Part shown: positions 42,488 through 52,006 of the stretch, one piece after another
Layout: each line of letters begins with the position of its first letter
Position numbering within the stretch: position 1 is the first letter of the stretch
Assembly (NCBI GenBank): GCA_024399065.1
Contig: JAKSIB010000016.1
Coordinates: forward strand, 1 to 64,000
DNA: 64,000 bases
Direction: 5' to 3'
Source of the DNA: Fibrobacter sp.
GTDB lineage: Bacteria > Fibrobacterota > Fibrobacteria > Fibrobacterales > Fibrobacteraceae
Made by a program: the position numbers and the translations under genes
Notes under the pieces: generated by a model
The model's input: the letters and a program-made list of their open reading frames with translations, nothing else
The model's database searches: none
What the model was told of the DNA's origin: nothing

Positions 42488-42991
42488 ATGATTGATTTTG
42501 CGGCGCTTCAGGAATTCGTTTACGGAGATCGCATTTACGATTCCGATATCCACGGGCTGGCCCATTGGCGTCAGGTGGAGTTTAACGGACTGATGCTTGC
42601 GAAAAAGACCAAGGCGGACATCACCGTGGTGAGATTGTTCGCCTTGTTCCACGATTCCAAGCGGGAAAGCGACGGCTATGATGAAACTCATGGAAGTCGT
42701 GGGGCGGAATTCGCCAAGAAGTGCCACGAGGAAAAACTTTTCGAGATTACGGATGAACAGTTTGAAAAACTGTTCCATGCCTGTACCAACCACACAACGG
42801 AACGTCGTAGCGGTGATCCTACCATTGATACCTGCTACGATGCGGATCGCCTTGACTTGGGACGTGTGGACTTCAAATTGAATCCCGAAAAAATGGCCAC
42901 AACTTTTGGTGAATTTATTGCCAAGAAATCCCTGGCAAAAAAAATACAGCCAAGTCAGATGAGAACTTGGCTGCAAGAAAACGATTTTTAG
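42488..42991 (+). CDS. HD-domain hydrolase-like protein
   Basis: 167 residues. GLAHWRQV, LFALFHDSKRES and YDADRLDLGRVDF carry the H...HD...D metal ligands of HD phosphohydrolases, with a further HG in YDETHGSRG. Small single-domain HD proteins act on nucleotides or phosphate esters; the substrate is unknown. It starts ten bases after mutS and is followed by a terminator, so it ends this operon. Confidence 0.8.
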   Translation: MIDFAALQEFVYGDRIYDSDIHGLAHWRQVEFNGLMLAKKTKADITVVRLFALFHDSKRESDGYDETHGSRGAEFAKKCHEEKLFEITDEQFEKLFHACTNHTTERRSGDPTIDTCYDADRLDLGRVDFKLNPEKMATTFGEFIAKKSLAKKIQPSQMRTWLQENDF

Positions 42992-43002
42992 ATTCATTTA
43001 TC

Positions 43003-43024
43003 GCGCGGATCTCCGCGCTTTTTT
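43003..43024 (+). terminator. Terminator after HD-domain gene
   Basis: GCGCGGA-TC-TCCGCGC then TTTTTT; its tail touches the stop of the convergent Rid gene. Confidence 0.88.
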
Positions 43025-43526
43025 ATTCAATCCAGTTCATGCGACCTTCGAATTTGGTGTCGCTTTTGATGACCTGGAATGTGCAGCTGATTTCTACACC
43101 GGCATTCTTAGGCAATGCTGAAACGCCTACGGCGGTGCGGGCGTGCTTGCCGTTGTCTCCGAGAATCTGGACCGCAAGTTCGCTAGCGCCATTCAATACG
43201 GCGGGCTGTTCCTTGAAATCGGGGGAGGACTGCACAAAGCCCTGCATCTGTACCAGCTTCAGGGTTTCGCCTTCCTGAAGAACGCTCATGGCGGCGGCGA
43301 TGTTGTTCAACAGGCAGATGGCGGCGCCTTCCTTAGCCTTTTCTGGGGAAAGCTGGCTGGGAACAATTCCGGTGTAGGCGGAAAAATCGCCGTTCACAGA
43401 AGGCAACTGGCCAGAGACGAAAATCATATCGCCTGCGCGGTTGGCAGGAATGTAGGCTGCAAGAGGTGCGGCTACAGCAGGGAGGGTGAGACCCAATTCT
43501 TCGATTTTTTTCTTGATGTTGACCAT
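43023..43526 (-). CDS. RidA/YjgF-family protein
   Basis: 167 residues of the Rid (YjgF/YER057c/UK114) family, trimeric enamine/imine deaminases or related. GDMIFVSGQLPS, LLNNIAAAMSVL, LVQMQGFVQSSPDF and HARTAVGVSALPKNAGVEI are typical. In place of the active-site Arg of RidA (CTVF-R...), the equivalent region reads ARTAVGVSALP with Arg present. It is ~40 residues longer than E. coli RidA at the N-terminus. Start placed at ATG 43526 with AAGGAAGG upstream, not at the longer frame. Confidence 0.87.
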   Translation of the reverse strand: MVNIKKKIEELGLTLPAVAAPLAAYIPANRAGDMIFVSGQLPSVNGDFSAYTGIVPSQLSPEKAKEGAAICLLNNIAAAMSVLQEGETLKLVQMQGFVQSSPDFKEQPAVLNGASELAVQILGDNGKHARTAVGVSALPKNAGVEISCTFQVIKSDTKFEGRMNWIE

Positions 43527-43558
43527 ATAAACCTTCCTTTTTTTACTCTGACTAATAT

Positions 43559-43587
43559 AAAAAACTCCCCTCGTCGGGGGAGCTTTA
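43559..43587 (-). terminator. Terminator of the acyl-ACP synthetase fusion gene
   Basis: On the minus strand CTCCCC-CGACG-AGGGGAG then TTTTTT. Confidence 0.85.
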
Positions 43588-43612
43588 TTTTTGCGTTGTG
43601 ATTTAACGCAGT

Positions 43613-46600
43613 TTATTTCTTGCTGTTTTCCACCAGTTCGATGGCCATCTTCTTCATGTTGGGGAAGTCCCACTTGCCGGAGCCCAGCTTAGGAACACTG
43701 GGCACCTTAAAGACGGAACCAGGAATCATGAGAGGCGGGATGCCGGACTTACGGATATTGCGGGAAAGTTCTTCTTCGTCAAAGTTTCCGTTGACCAGAA
43801 GCACGATTCTTTCGCCCTTGACGGAGTCCGGAACTGCTGTGACTGCGAATTCCATACCTTCAAGCAATTTGGTTTCTGCAAGTCGCAATTCCACGGCGGT
43901 CAAGGAAATCATTTCGCCGCCAAGCTTTGCGAAACGGCTGTAACGTCCGAGAATCTGTACAAATCCGTCGGGGGTGTGGGTGCCCTTATCGCCAGTCTTG
44001 TACCAGCGGCGGCCATCCTTTTCGAACACGACGCTTGCTGTCTTTTCGGGATCCTTCAGGTAGCCCTTCATCACCTGAGGACCGCTGACAACGATCATGC
44101 CTTCTGCAGAAGGATCCAGGAATTCGTTAGTTTCAGGATCAATGATTGCAGTGATGGAACCCGGGATTGCCATGCCGATACTGGATGTATCGTTGCACTT
44201 GCCCATGGTCAGGAAGTCGTCCAGCAACACGTTAGGTGCGTTGAGGGTTGCGAGAGGAGAAAGTTCTGTACAGCCGTAGGCTTCGTAGATGTCCTTACCG
44301 AACTTCAACTTGAAGGCTTCGCGCATTTCGGGACGGAGCTTTTCTGCACCGGCTACGATGTAACGCAAAGTGTCCAGACACATGGGGTGAACCCAGCGGT
44401 TGATTGCAATGGCGCGGAGGAAGGTGGGGGTGCCCATGAGAATGGTTGTCTTGTACTGGGCGCACACACGAGCCAAGGTCTTGATGTCGGTGGGATCCGG
44501 ACAAAGAACCATGGGGACGCCGTCCAGCAAAGGAGCCATGAAGGTCATGGTAAATCCGAAGGAATGGAACAGCGGAAGCAGACAGGTCATCACGTCAGCA
44601 CGATTGATCTTCAAAATGTAATCCATCTGCTGTGCGTTTGCTACGATGTTCTTGTGGGAGAGCTGAACGCCCTTAGGTGTACCTTCGGAACCCGAACTGA
44701 AAAGAATCAATGCGTCGTCGTTGAGCTTTGCAGAAGTGAACCACAGGAACTTAAGCAGTTTTGCGGGAAGGAACTTGATCATGGCAACGTCAAGAAGACG
44801 ACCAATGGTTCCCAATTTTTTTTCTTCTTCGTCCAGGTAGATCATTTTGCAGCGCTTTGCAATTTCTTCAAATGCTGCGTTCTTACTGGAAAGCTTTGCC
44901 AAGAAGGCCTTTGTTGTAACAACGGTAGAAACATCTGCTTTCTGAATGCAACCAAGTACCGTGTCTACGGGGGCGGTATAGTTCAGATTGACAGAAGTCT
45001 TTCCTGTGCCGAGAATAGACAGGATGCCAAGCGCTGCGTCTCGGCTGGTGGGAAGCATGAAACCTACGTGACGTTCGTTTTTGGCAATGGAACGAATCTT
45101 GTTTCCAAAACGATGGCAGAGGTAAAGCATTCCGTGGCCAGAAACATGTCTGCCTGCCGGGTCGATCAAAATGGGGCGGTTGCGGCGCTTGAGCATTGCC
45201 CTGAACCACAGCGGAACGATGGGCTTGGAATGATCCATAGCCATGTTCCACACGTCTGCGCCTAAGGCCTGCAAATCACTGCGGATTTCTTCTTCAGATG
45301 CAGTTACCGGACGAGCCTTGGCAAAACCTACGCTGACCATGCGGTTGTAGTATTGCGGACGGTTGACACATTCAGAGGCGTGGCTGTAACGGCTGCCCCA
45401 AAGTCCCTGAATATAGAAGGGGATGATCTGAGCGTCGGTACCTTCAACTGCATCGTGATAATTCAAGGAGAACTTCGAAATGAAGGGGGACTTTGAAACT
45501 TCGCCTTCGGGGAAGATGACCACGGCTTCGCCGTTGAGCAAGGCCTGACGGATTTCTTCCATGGCGGGCTTTGGATCGCGACGGTTGATGGGAATCAGGA
45601 ACTTGCCGTGGGCCAGCCACTTTTGATACCAGTCGGCCCAAGTATTTCGGTTACTTGCAATACGGAGGGGACGGGGGCTACACATCTGGAGTACGGCCCA
45701 GTCAATAAAGCTGAAGTGGGGACCAATCAAAAGAACCGGGCCAGATTCCGGAATGTTCTGAACTCCAAGAACCTTTACGCGGTAACGGAATACAAAGGCG
45801 AAAGCAAAACGGAGGCCTGCGCGTAAAAGCGTCATGGGGGTGTTGCGAAGGGTCAAGATGAAAGTCAATGCAAACATTACTGCGAGAATGATGAAGCAAT
45901 GACGAATTTCGAAGTCTGCAAAGAGCAACAACAGTGTTTGTCCGCCCATCAAGATGGAAAGTACGGACATCTGGATCATGTTGGAAACCGCAAAAATTCG
46001 ACCTGCCGTATTGGGCTTGGTCAAGTTTTGGATGGTTGTTCTCAAAATGACGAACGCGGCACCGGTGCAGACGCCGAGAATGCTATAGAGAATTGCCTGG
46101 AGCCAATCGATCTGAACGAAAGGAATGAAGAACATCACGATAGCGGAGGCGATGGCAGCAAAAGGAATCAAGCCTGTTTCGACAAAGCCTCTGGAGGACT
46201 GGCTTGCAATGATGGCACCAACGATAATGCCTGCTGCGGTCAAGGTAACGGAGAATACGAAACCTGCAGAAGTAAGGCTGAAGGTGTTGGGAATGTGCTG
46301 GGTACTCATCTGCTGAGCCAGGAGCATCAAAATCTGGATAACACCCCAGAAAGCGGAAAGACCGAGAATGGCGAGACGTGCGCTGGGAATCTTCCAGGTT
46401 GCTGCAAATACTCGACGTGCGGAACGGTACTTCACGGTATCGTCGTGGTGACCGACCTTGATAAAGAAGCAGAGAACTGCTGCGGCAACAGCTGCACCAA
46501 GGTAGATAAAGAGGATGTAGTTGAAAACGATAATTCCCAGGTAAGCAGCCAAGGCCACACCCAGAACGTAACAGATCATGAAGCAGGTGTTTGCCTTTAC

Positions 46601-47005
46601 CAGATCGTCACCCTTGAAGATTTCCTTCATGGCACTGGTTCGTGCAGGAACATGGAGGGCGTAGAACACGCCGTACAGACCAACAAGACCGAAGGCCACC
46701 CAGTTGCAGTCCGTAACGTAGCAAACGGAGATTGCGATCAATGCAGCGACGATGCCCATGTTGGACCAGGCCATGGCCTTGCTTTCGGATCTTTTTCCGA
46801 CGAAGTAACTGGCCACGGGCATCATGAAGATGCTAGGAACGAAGATGGCGAATTGCAGCAAGGCGCTACGCCAGATATAACTGGTTCCTTCAAAGTTCGC
46901 TCCGAGCCAAGTCTGGAAATGGACGAAAATGCCCATCTGGACAAAGGCACCTAGGAACGAGACGATGAAAAAGGGAATAGCGCCAGAACTTTTAAACAGC
47001 TTCAT
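43613..47005 (-). CDS. LplT-like transporter / acyltransferase / acyl-ACP synthetase fusion
   Basis: 1130 residues joining three functions of lysophospholipid repair. An MFS lysophospholipid transporter-like domain with ~12 spans (1-~400); a PlsC-type acyltransferase (~410-610) with HX4D in GPHFSFIDW and FPEGEVS; and an AMP-binding acyl-ACP synthetase (~640-1130) with LFSSGSEGTPKGVQLSHKN and YKTGDKGTHTPDGFVQILGR. E. coli splits this into LplT and Aas. Start placed at ATG 47005 (CGGAG four bases upstream) rather than at 47053. Acts at the inner membrane, presumably flipping lysophospholipid in and re-acylating it. Confidence 0.88.
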   Translation of the reverse strand: MKLFKSSGAIPFFIVSFLGAFVQMGIFVHFQTWLGANFEGTSYIWRSALLQFAIFVPSIFMMPVASYFVGKRSESKAMAWSNMGIVAALIAISVCYVTDCNWVAFGLVGLYGVFYALHVPARTSAMKEIFKGDDLVKANTCFMICYVLGVALAAYLGIIVFNYILFIYLGAAVAAAVLCFFIKVGHHDDTVKYRSARRVFAATWKIPSARLAILGLSAFWGVIQILMLLAQQMSTQHIPNTFSLTSAGFVFSVTLTAAGIIVGAIIASQSSRGFVETGLIPFAAIASAIVMFFIPFVQIDWLQAILYSILGVCTGAAFVILRTTIQNLTKPNTAGRIFAVSNMIQMSVLSILMGGQTLLLLFADFEIRHCFIILAVMFALTFILTLRNTPMTLLRAGLRFAFAFVFRYRVKVLGVQNIPESGPVLLIGPHFSFIDWAVLQMCSPRPLRIASNRNTWADWYQKWLAHGKFLIPINRRDPKPAMEEIRQALLNGEAVVIFPEGEVSKSPFISKFSLNYHDAVEGTDAQIIPFYIQGLWGSRYSHASECVNRPQYYNRMVSVGFAKARPVTASEEEIRSDLQALGADVWNMAMDHSKPIVPLWFRAMLKRRNRPILIDPAGRHVSGHGMLYLCHRFGNKIRSIAKNERHVGFMLPTSRDAALGILSILGTGKTSVNLNYTAPVDTVLGCIQKADVSTVVTTKAFLAKLSSKNAAFEEIAKRCKMIYLDEEEKKLGTIGRLLDVAMIKFLPAKLLKFLWFTSAKLNDDALILFSSGSEGTPKGVQLSHKNIVANAQQMDYILKINRADVMTCLLPLFHSFGFTMTFMAPLLDGVPMVLCPDPTDIKTLARVCAQYKTTILMGTPTFLRAIAINRWVHPMCLDTLRYIVAGAEKLRPEMREAFKLKFGKDIYEAYGCTELSPLATLNAPNVLLDDFLTMGKCNDTSSIGMAIPGSITAIIDPETNEFLDPSAEGMIVVSGPQVMKGYLKDPEKTASVVFEKDGRRWYKTGDKGTHTPDGFVQILGRYSRFAKLGGEMISLTAVELRLAETKLLEGMEFAVTAVPDSVKGERIVLLVNGNFDEEELSRNIRKSGIPPLMIPGSVFKVPSVPKLGSGKWDFPNMKKMAIELVENSKK

Positions 47006-47015
47006 AAAACTCCGG

Positions 47016-47117
47016 TTACTTCTTCTTGAAAACTTTGCTGAAGCAGAAAGCACACAGACCGATAATGACGGCCCAGGAGAGAATCATAAAAACGATACCG
47101 CTAGTAGACAGTTCCAT
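47016..47117 (-). CDS. MetS-like small subunit of the NSS symporter
   Basis: 33 residues, one membrane span (SGIVFMILSWAVIIGLCAFC) then a Lys-rich end FKKK. It starts 3 bases after the stop of the NSS transporter gene, with AAGGAGG nine bases upstream. In Corynebacterium the methionine/alanine symporter MetP needs a similar tiny partner, MetS, encoded directly after it; order, size and topology match here. Functional need is inferred. Confidence 0.8.
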   Translation of the reverse strand: MELSTSGIVFMILSWAVIIGLCAFCFSKVFKKK

Positions 47118-47119
47118 AA

Positions 47120-48778
47120 TTAAGCCTCCTTAACAACATCGTCGGAGTCGCCGACAGGCATGTTCTGCGGGTGGGTTGTATCGCGGGTTGCTGCGCCGCC
47201 TTTACGCCAAACGTAGGCGATGACCACGTTCAGGAGAATTGCGAGAACCAGCAGGAAAATTCGGATACCCCAGGTGAATGCAATCTGGGTCATTTCAAAA
47301 CCGAGGAAGGTGACCATGGCGTCTGCGGGAACGCCCTGCAGACTTACCACCTTCCAGCCGTCGTGGATGAGCCAGGCTACAAGCACAATGGTCAAGTAGG
47401 CGGGGCACACGTAGCGGATGATGAATCTGAAGAACTTGGGCAACTTCAATGCGGCACCTTCGTTCATAAGGGCGAAGGCCTCGGACTCGGGATTGCCGTT
47501 CTCGTCTTTGACGGTGGCGGACTTGCGCTTGCCCAGCACGAAGGAGAAGATGAATGCCTGGATAGTACCGATGAACACCAGGAGGAAGCTTCCGCCCCAG
47601 AAGTCCAGTTCGTCTACGGCGCCGGCGGCAAGACCGAAGATGCCCACGAGGCCGCCGATGAAGGTGACGATACTGACGGTGGTGATGGAACCCTTACGGC
47701 TAAGTTTCACATCGTCTTCGCAGAAACTGATCAGCGGCTGGATGATGGAGATGGCACTGGTAACGCCGGCGATAAACAGCATGCCGAACCAAAGGGTCTG
47801 GAAGAACCCGCCGAAGGGCAGCTGGCCGAATACGAAAGGCATGGTCTGGAAGCCAAGACCGAAGGTTCCCAGCTTGGCGCATTCTTCGATGTTTGCTCCA
47901 GCAATAAGGATTGCCATGGGAATCACGATGGTGCCGCCCAAGATCACTTCAGCAAAACCATTGGTGGAGGCTGCGGTGAGGGAGGAAAGAACCAGGTCTT
48001 CCTTAGGCTTCAGGTAGCTGGCGTAGCAGAAAACAATACCCATACCCAGACTCATGGTGAAGAACACCTGGCCGGAAGCTGCAAGCCAAACGGTGGGGTT
48101 GGTGATTTCAGAAAGGTTGGGGTTCCAAACGAAGGCGAGGCCCTTGCCGATACCGTCCAAGGTAAGCACACGAACCACAAGCACAAGACCCATGATCAAA
48201 AGGATGGGCATGGTGATCTTGTTTACTCGTTCAATGCCCTTACGGACGCCGAAACTGAGCAAGCCCATGTTGCAGGCAAACGTAATAAGGAAGAAAATAA
48301 TTGCAGCGGGGAAGGGACCCAGCTGGGTGTTCAGCATAATATAGTTGCCGAAGAATTCCTTCATGGGTTCGTAGCCGCCCTTGACCACTTCCATCAACTT
48401 GCCGGTGGCAGAGTAATAGGTAAAGGCGAGAATCCAGGACTGGATGAACATGTAGTAGAAACTAATGAACAACGGGGGCAAAATATTCAGGGAGCCCAGG
48501 TGCTTTGCCCAGGGCTTTTCACCGAGGATATAGTGGAATCCGCCCGGAGCTGTTCCGTGATGCCTTGCGCCTGCGGCGCGGCCCAAAGTCCATTCCATCC
48601 AGGAAAGAGGAATGCCCAAAAGCAAAAAGGCGATGAGGTAGGGGATAATGAATGCGCCGCCACCATTTGTTGCTGCCTGCACGGGGAAACGTAGGAAGTT
48701 GCCAAGACCGACAGCGGATCCAGCCACTGCCAAGATGACTCCAAGTTTGGAGCCCCAGTTATCACGAGAATTCTTCAT
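47120..48778 (-). CDS. NSS-family sodium-dependent amino acid symporter
   Basis: 552 residues, about 12 spans of the neurotransmitter:sodium symporter (LeuT) fold. NWGSKLGVILAVAGSAVGLG and NFLRFPVQAATNGGGAFIIPY form the TM1 sodium/substrate site; FFTMSLGMGIVFCYASYL is TM6; FIAGVTSAISIIQPLI is TM8. The 12-span size and the MetS-like partner suggest the MetP subgroup (methionine/alanine). Start ATG 48778. Expressed from the ~200-base gap shared with the divergent SDR gene, in which I see no clear regulatory element. Confidence 0.92.
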   Translation of the reverse strand: MKNSRDNWGSKLGVILAVAGSAVGLGNFLRFPVQAATNGGGAFIIPYLIAFLLLGIPLSWMEWTLGRAAGARHHGTAPGGFHYILGEKPWAKHLGSLNILPPLFISFYYMFIQSWILAFTYYSATGKLMEVVKGGYEPMKEFFGNYIMLNTQLGPFPAAIIFFLITFACNMGLLSFGVRKGIERVNKITMPILLIMGLVLVVRVLTLDGIGKGLAFVWNPNLSEITNPTVWLAASGQVFFTMSLGMGIVFCYASYLKPKEDLVLSSLTAASTNGFAEVILGGTIVIPMAILIAGANIEECAKLGTFGLGFQTMPFVFGQLPFGGFFQTLWFGMLFIAGVTSAISIIQPLISFCEDDVKLSRKGSITTVSIVTFIGGLVGIFGLAAGAVDELDFWGGSFLLVFIGTIQAFIFSFVLGKRKSATVKDENGNPESEAFALMNEGAALKLPKFFRFIIRYVCPAYLTIVLVAWLIHDGWKVVSLQGVPADAMVTFLGFEMTQIAFTWGIRIFLLVLAILLNVVIAYVWRKGGAATRDTTHPQNMPVGDSDDVVKEA

Positions 48779-48982
48779 ACAATTATCCTAAAATTAGACG
48801 GGAAAAATTTAGAAATTATGTGGTGAACCCCTAGAATTGTGAGGTCCATCACGGCTATATCATGCCTTATTTTGAGGTGCTTACTCGTGTATACAGAATT
48901 TATAAGAAAAATTGGCCTTTTTAGGCTGTAAAAGGCTATCTTGATAATGTAAACGCAGCTAATGTTGCAAAGGATTGGAAAA

Positions 48983-49717
48983 ATGATCGACGTTAAGGGC
49001 AAGTGGACCTTGATTACTGGCGGCTGCCGTGGTGTAGGCCGTCTCACCGCCATCGAAATGGCAAAGCTTGGAGCAAACATTATTCTTCAGGGACGCTGCA
49101 AGGCTAATGCAGACAAAGTAATTGAAGAACTCAAGCCTTATGGTGTCGAAGTCCGTGCCGTTGGCTGCAACCTCGAAAGCGCCGACGAAGTGGCTGCCGC
49201 TCTTGCTGAAATCGATTCCTGGGGCATCCAGGTAGACCTGGTTTTCAATAACGCCGGTCTCATGAGCCATTATTTCCAGGATTACCTTTCCAACACCATG
49301 GAAGACTTCCACCACGCTATGGCTGTGAACTTCTATGCTCCTATCCAGATTGCCTACCATTTCTTGCCGGGCATGATCAAGCGTGGCTTTGGCCGCATGC
49401 AGCTCACCACCAGCGGTATCGCTAATGAACCGGAATTGATGGGCTATGCTTGCGCAAAGGCTGCTCTCACCAAGTTTGTGAAGGACTTTGCTGTAAAGCT
49501 GAACGGCACCGACGTGATGATGAACGTCATGGACCCGGGTTGGCTCCGCACCGATCTCGGTGGCCCCAACGCTCCTAACGCACCTGAAACTGTTGTTCCG
49601 GGCTCTATGATGGGCGTCCTTTTGGACGACAAGAAGAGTGGCCGTTGGTTCAACGCTCAGGATTACACTGGAATGACTTTGACTGACGCTTTGGCTAAGG
49701 CTGCAAACGTTCAGTAA
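48983..49717 (+). CDS. Short-chain dehydrogenase/reductase
   Basis: 244 residues, classical SDR. TGGCRGVGR (12-20) binds NAD(P); NNAGLMS (89-95); catalytic Ser144 and YACAK (Tyr155, Lys159). The substrate is unknown; the DPGWLRTDLGGPNAP end is common in acyl-carrier and sugar reductases alike. ATG 48983 with AAAGGA nine bases upstream is preferred to the in-frame ATG at 48962. A terminator follows. Confidence 0.9.
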   Translation: MIDVKGKWTLITGGCRGVGRLTAIEMAKLGANIILQGRCKANADKVIEELKPYGVEVRAVGCNLESADEVAAALAEIDSWGIQVDLVFNNAGLMSHYFQDYLSNTMEDFHHAMAVNFYAPIQIAYHFLPGMIKRGFGRMQLTTSGIANEPELMGYACAKAALTKFVKDFAVKLNGTDVMMNVMDPGWLRTDLGGPNAPNAPETVVPGSMMGVLLDDKKSGRWFNAQDYTGMTLTDALAKAANVQ

Positions 49718-49743
49718 ACGGAATCCTCCTAACCCCCAAAAAG

Positions 49744-49777
49744 CTGGCAGTGACTTCGGTTGCTGCCAGTTTTTTTG
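49744..49777 (+). terminator. Terminator
   Basis: CTGGCAG, 12-base loop, CTGCCAG, T8. Confidence 0.9.
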
Positions 49778-49805
49778 TCATCCCGGCCCCTGGGCCAGGA
49801 TCTCC
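49777..49805. repeat. REP-like palindrome
   Basis: GTCATCCCGGCCCCTGGGCC then AGGATCTCC: the form of GTCATCCC...GGGATCTCC extragenic palindromes common in many genomes; compare 8657-8688. Confidence 0.5.
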
Positions 49806-49824
49806 TTTTATATATTTCATTTAT

Positions 49825-50382
49825 ATGAATAACGAAAAATCCCGCTCTCAGCTTCGCGACGAAGTCTACACCCAGATGATGGTGGCTCAGGCTCGTCTTT
49901 CCAAAGATCAGAATACCCAGATGGGTGCTATCCTCGTGTCTGCCGATGGCCGCGTCATCAGTACCGGCTACAATGGCGCTCCGGCTGGCTTCGATGATGA
50001 AACCGTGCCCTACACCCGTGAAAAGCAGAAACTGGCTTACGATCTTCTGGATGCTGATTCCGGCGAACTCATTAGCCATCATGAATTCGAAGCCAACAAG
50101 TACCCCTTCATGGTCCATGCTGAAATCAATGCTCTGCATTATGCACGCGGCAAGGTGCCTGCTGGTTCCAAGCTTTACGTGATTGGTTTCCCTTGCGAAC
50201 GTTGCGCTTTGGATGTTAGCCTTTCCGGTGTTTCCGAAGTCTTCGTGACCAAGGATGATTATGATCCTAAGTCCACCTTGAACAATAGCCGCGACACCGC
50301 CTACTACATGTTCGCTCAGGCTGGCATTGTGGTTACCCTTTGCGGCAAGCGTGTCCGCCCGGTGGTTTCCAAACCGCAGTAA
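49825..50382 (+). CDS. dCMP-deaminase-family protein
   Basis: 185 residues of the zinc cytidine/deoxycytidylate deaminase fold. MVHAEINAL holds the zinc His and proton-shuttle Glu; GFPCERCAL the two zinc Cys. The early ISTGYNGAPAGFDDE is the substrate loop of dCMP deaminases (ComEB type), which feed dUMP for thymidylate synthesis. ATG at 49825 follows a weak ribosome site; the longer in-frame extension is discarded. Confidence 0.88.
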   Translation: MNNEKSRSQLRDEVYTQMMVAQARLSKDQNTQMGAILVSADGRVISTGYNGAPAGFDDETVPYTREKQKLAYDLLDADSGELISHHEFEANKYPFMVHAEINALHYARGKVPAGSKLYVIGFPCERCALDVSLSGVSEVFVTKDDYDPKSTLNNSRDTAYYMFAQAGIVVTLCGKRVRPVVSKPQ

Positions 50383-50403
50383 TGTAAGGTGTGTGCCGAC
50401 TTT

Positions 50404-52005
50404 TTAGTCGGCAAATCCTACAAGGTACTTTCCGAAGTTTCGTACTTGGAACCCGGAATCCTGTAGACTGTTCATTCGATCTGCGCTGTTTTCCAGAAGG
50501 TAAACAGCGTTTTTGTTTATGCGGTTAACGCTGTTTGTGAAAACATACTTGTCAAAGGAACTGACGTAAAGGAATGCGCTGGGGAAGTTGATATACTTGA
50601 CTGTGCTCAAGTATGCGTACAAGTCCACCTTTCCGTAGAACAATATTCTTGGATAGCTAGTATTGGGATCCACCACCATATTTTGGCCCGGTGCCAACTT
50701 TGATGTGGCGAACGTCATGGCGTCTTCAAGGCCTTCGCAGAAATGCTGACCGATGGAATCCTTGTAGGTGGTAAAGTATTCCTTTTCGAAGGTGCAGAAG
50801 TAAAGCAGGTAGGCAAACAGCGGAATCCAAAGAGTCTTGGGGTGAATGTAGCTGAATGTCATCAGAATTCCGCGGGCAGCGAGAATCAATAGCGGCAGGA
50901 ACAAGAGGTTTACGCGGTTGATGTTCACGTTAATCAAGGCGCCGATGATAAAGCCTGCGAGAGTCCAAAGCAGAACGAAAAAGTCAAGACCGAGACTGCG
51001 TTTGCGAATGTCCTGGATGGTGTTCCAAACAGTAGGAATCAATCCGATAAAGCAGAACGCCAAGGTGACGGGGTAGAAGATTCCGTAGTTGCGAATTGCG
51101 TTCCAAGGAAGACCATCGCTTTGATTGGTGAGAATGTTCCAGAGGTTTTCCAAGTTCTGGGGAATCTGGCTGAAGGAAATTTCACTATCGCGGAAGTAAA
51201 CCAGCTTAGGAATGCTGTAGAAAGGCAGACGGATTTCTGAAATGATATCCTTGTTCACCATCAGGAAAATCATCAAGGGAATTGCAAGGGCGGAAAGAAT
51301 TCCCAAGGAAATCCAGAGGTAGCGATCCATCTTCAAGGCGCGGGTCCAGATGGCATAAAGAACGCAGCCAAGAATGATGATGGGCACAACCGCCCAGATG
51401 GTGGCGTAGGCGTAAAGGGAAAGTCCGAAGAATGCAGCGGAAGCCATCAGGAACTTTTGGTTCTGTAGGCCTTTTACGAAAAAGAATATACCGAACAGCA
51501 CAAAGCCGGGAGCGAGGTTTGATTCCAGTGCCCAGCGGGAAAGCATGATGTGCCAAGGAGAAATGGCAGCCATCAAAAGGGCTGCAAGGGCGAGCTTTTC
51601 GTTGGAAAAACGAAGAACCAGTTTATAAACTGCAACCAGGGAGAATATGCCCACCAACAGCATGGGTAAGCGTATTGCCCAGACCTTCAAACCAAATAAT
51701 GCAACGAAGGGAATCATCAGGTAGGATTCCAGGGCGTTCATGCCGGAACCCCAGGCGGTCAAGTACACGGGCATAGGGTAGCCGTAGGAATCCTTTCCGT
51801 GATGCAAAAGCGTAAATGCGTTGTAGCCTGCGAATGCTTCGTCCTGGTTGATATCGCCGGGCACGTCACCGAACATGTAGGCCCTTGCAAAAATACCGAT
51901 GGCAAGGAACGTCCAGAATAACGCGGTGCGCCTCGGGTACTCCTTCCAAACCTGCTTCCATCCGGAAAGCAAAGCCATAGCTCGTTCTTTCAAAACCTTT
52001 TTCAT
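50404..52005 (-). CDS. GT-C glycosyltransferase (ArnT/PMT-like)
   Basis: 533 residues, ~11-13 spans. After the first span, GDVPGDINQDEAFAGYNAF carries the periplasmic acidic motif of polyprenyl-phosphate-sugar-dependent GT-C enzymes (family 39/83), followed by LPMLLVGIFSLVAVYKL and a long loop-rich C-terminus. It would move a sugar from a lipid carrier to a cell-surface acceptor. Start ATG 52005 lies one base from the stop of the upstream gene, a second GT-C enzyme, so they form an operon. Confidence 0.82.
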   Translation of the reverse strand: MKKVLKERAMALLSGWKQVWKEYPRRTALFWTFLAIGIFARAYMFGDVPGDINQDEAFAGYNAFTLLHHGKDSYGYPMPVYLTAWGSGMNALESYLMIPFVALFGLKVWAIRLPMLLVGIFSLVAVYKLVLRFSNEKLALAALLMAAISPWHIMLSRWALESNLAPGFVLFGIFFFVKGLQNQKFLMASAAFFGLSLYAYATIWAVVPIIILGCVLYAIWTRALKMDRYLWISLGILSALAIPLMIFLMVNKDIISEIRLPFYSIPKLVYFRDSEISFSQIPQNLENLWNILTNQSDGLPWNAIRNYGIFYPVTLAFCFIGLIPTVWNTIQDIRKRSLGLDFFVLLWTLAGFIIGALINVNINRVNLLFLPLLILAARGILMTFSYIHPKTLWIPLFAYLLYFCTFEKEYFTTYKDSIGQHFCEGLEDAMTFATSKLAPGQNMVVDPNTSYPRILFYGKVDLYAYLSTVKYINFPSAFLYVSSFDKYVFTNSVNRINKNAVYLLENSADRMNSLQDSGFQVRNFGKYLVGFAD

Positions 52006-52006
52006 C

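Noticed and set aside
48779-48982. Amino-acid riboswitch upstream of the NSS symporter
   Set aside because: The 204-base gap shows no recognisable riboswitch core or terminator pair on either strand.
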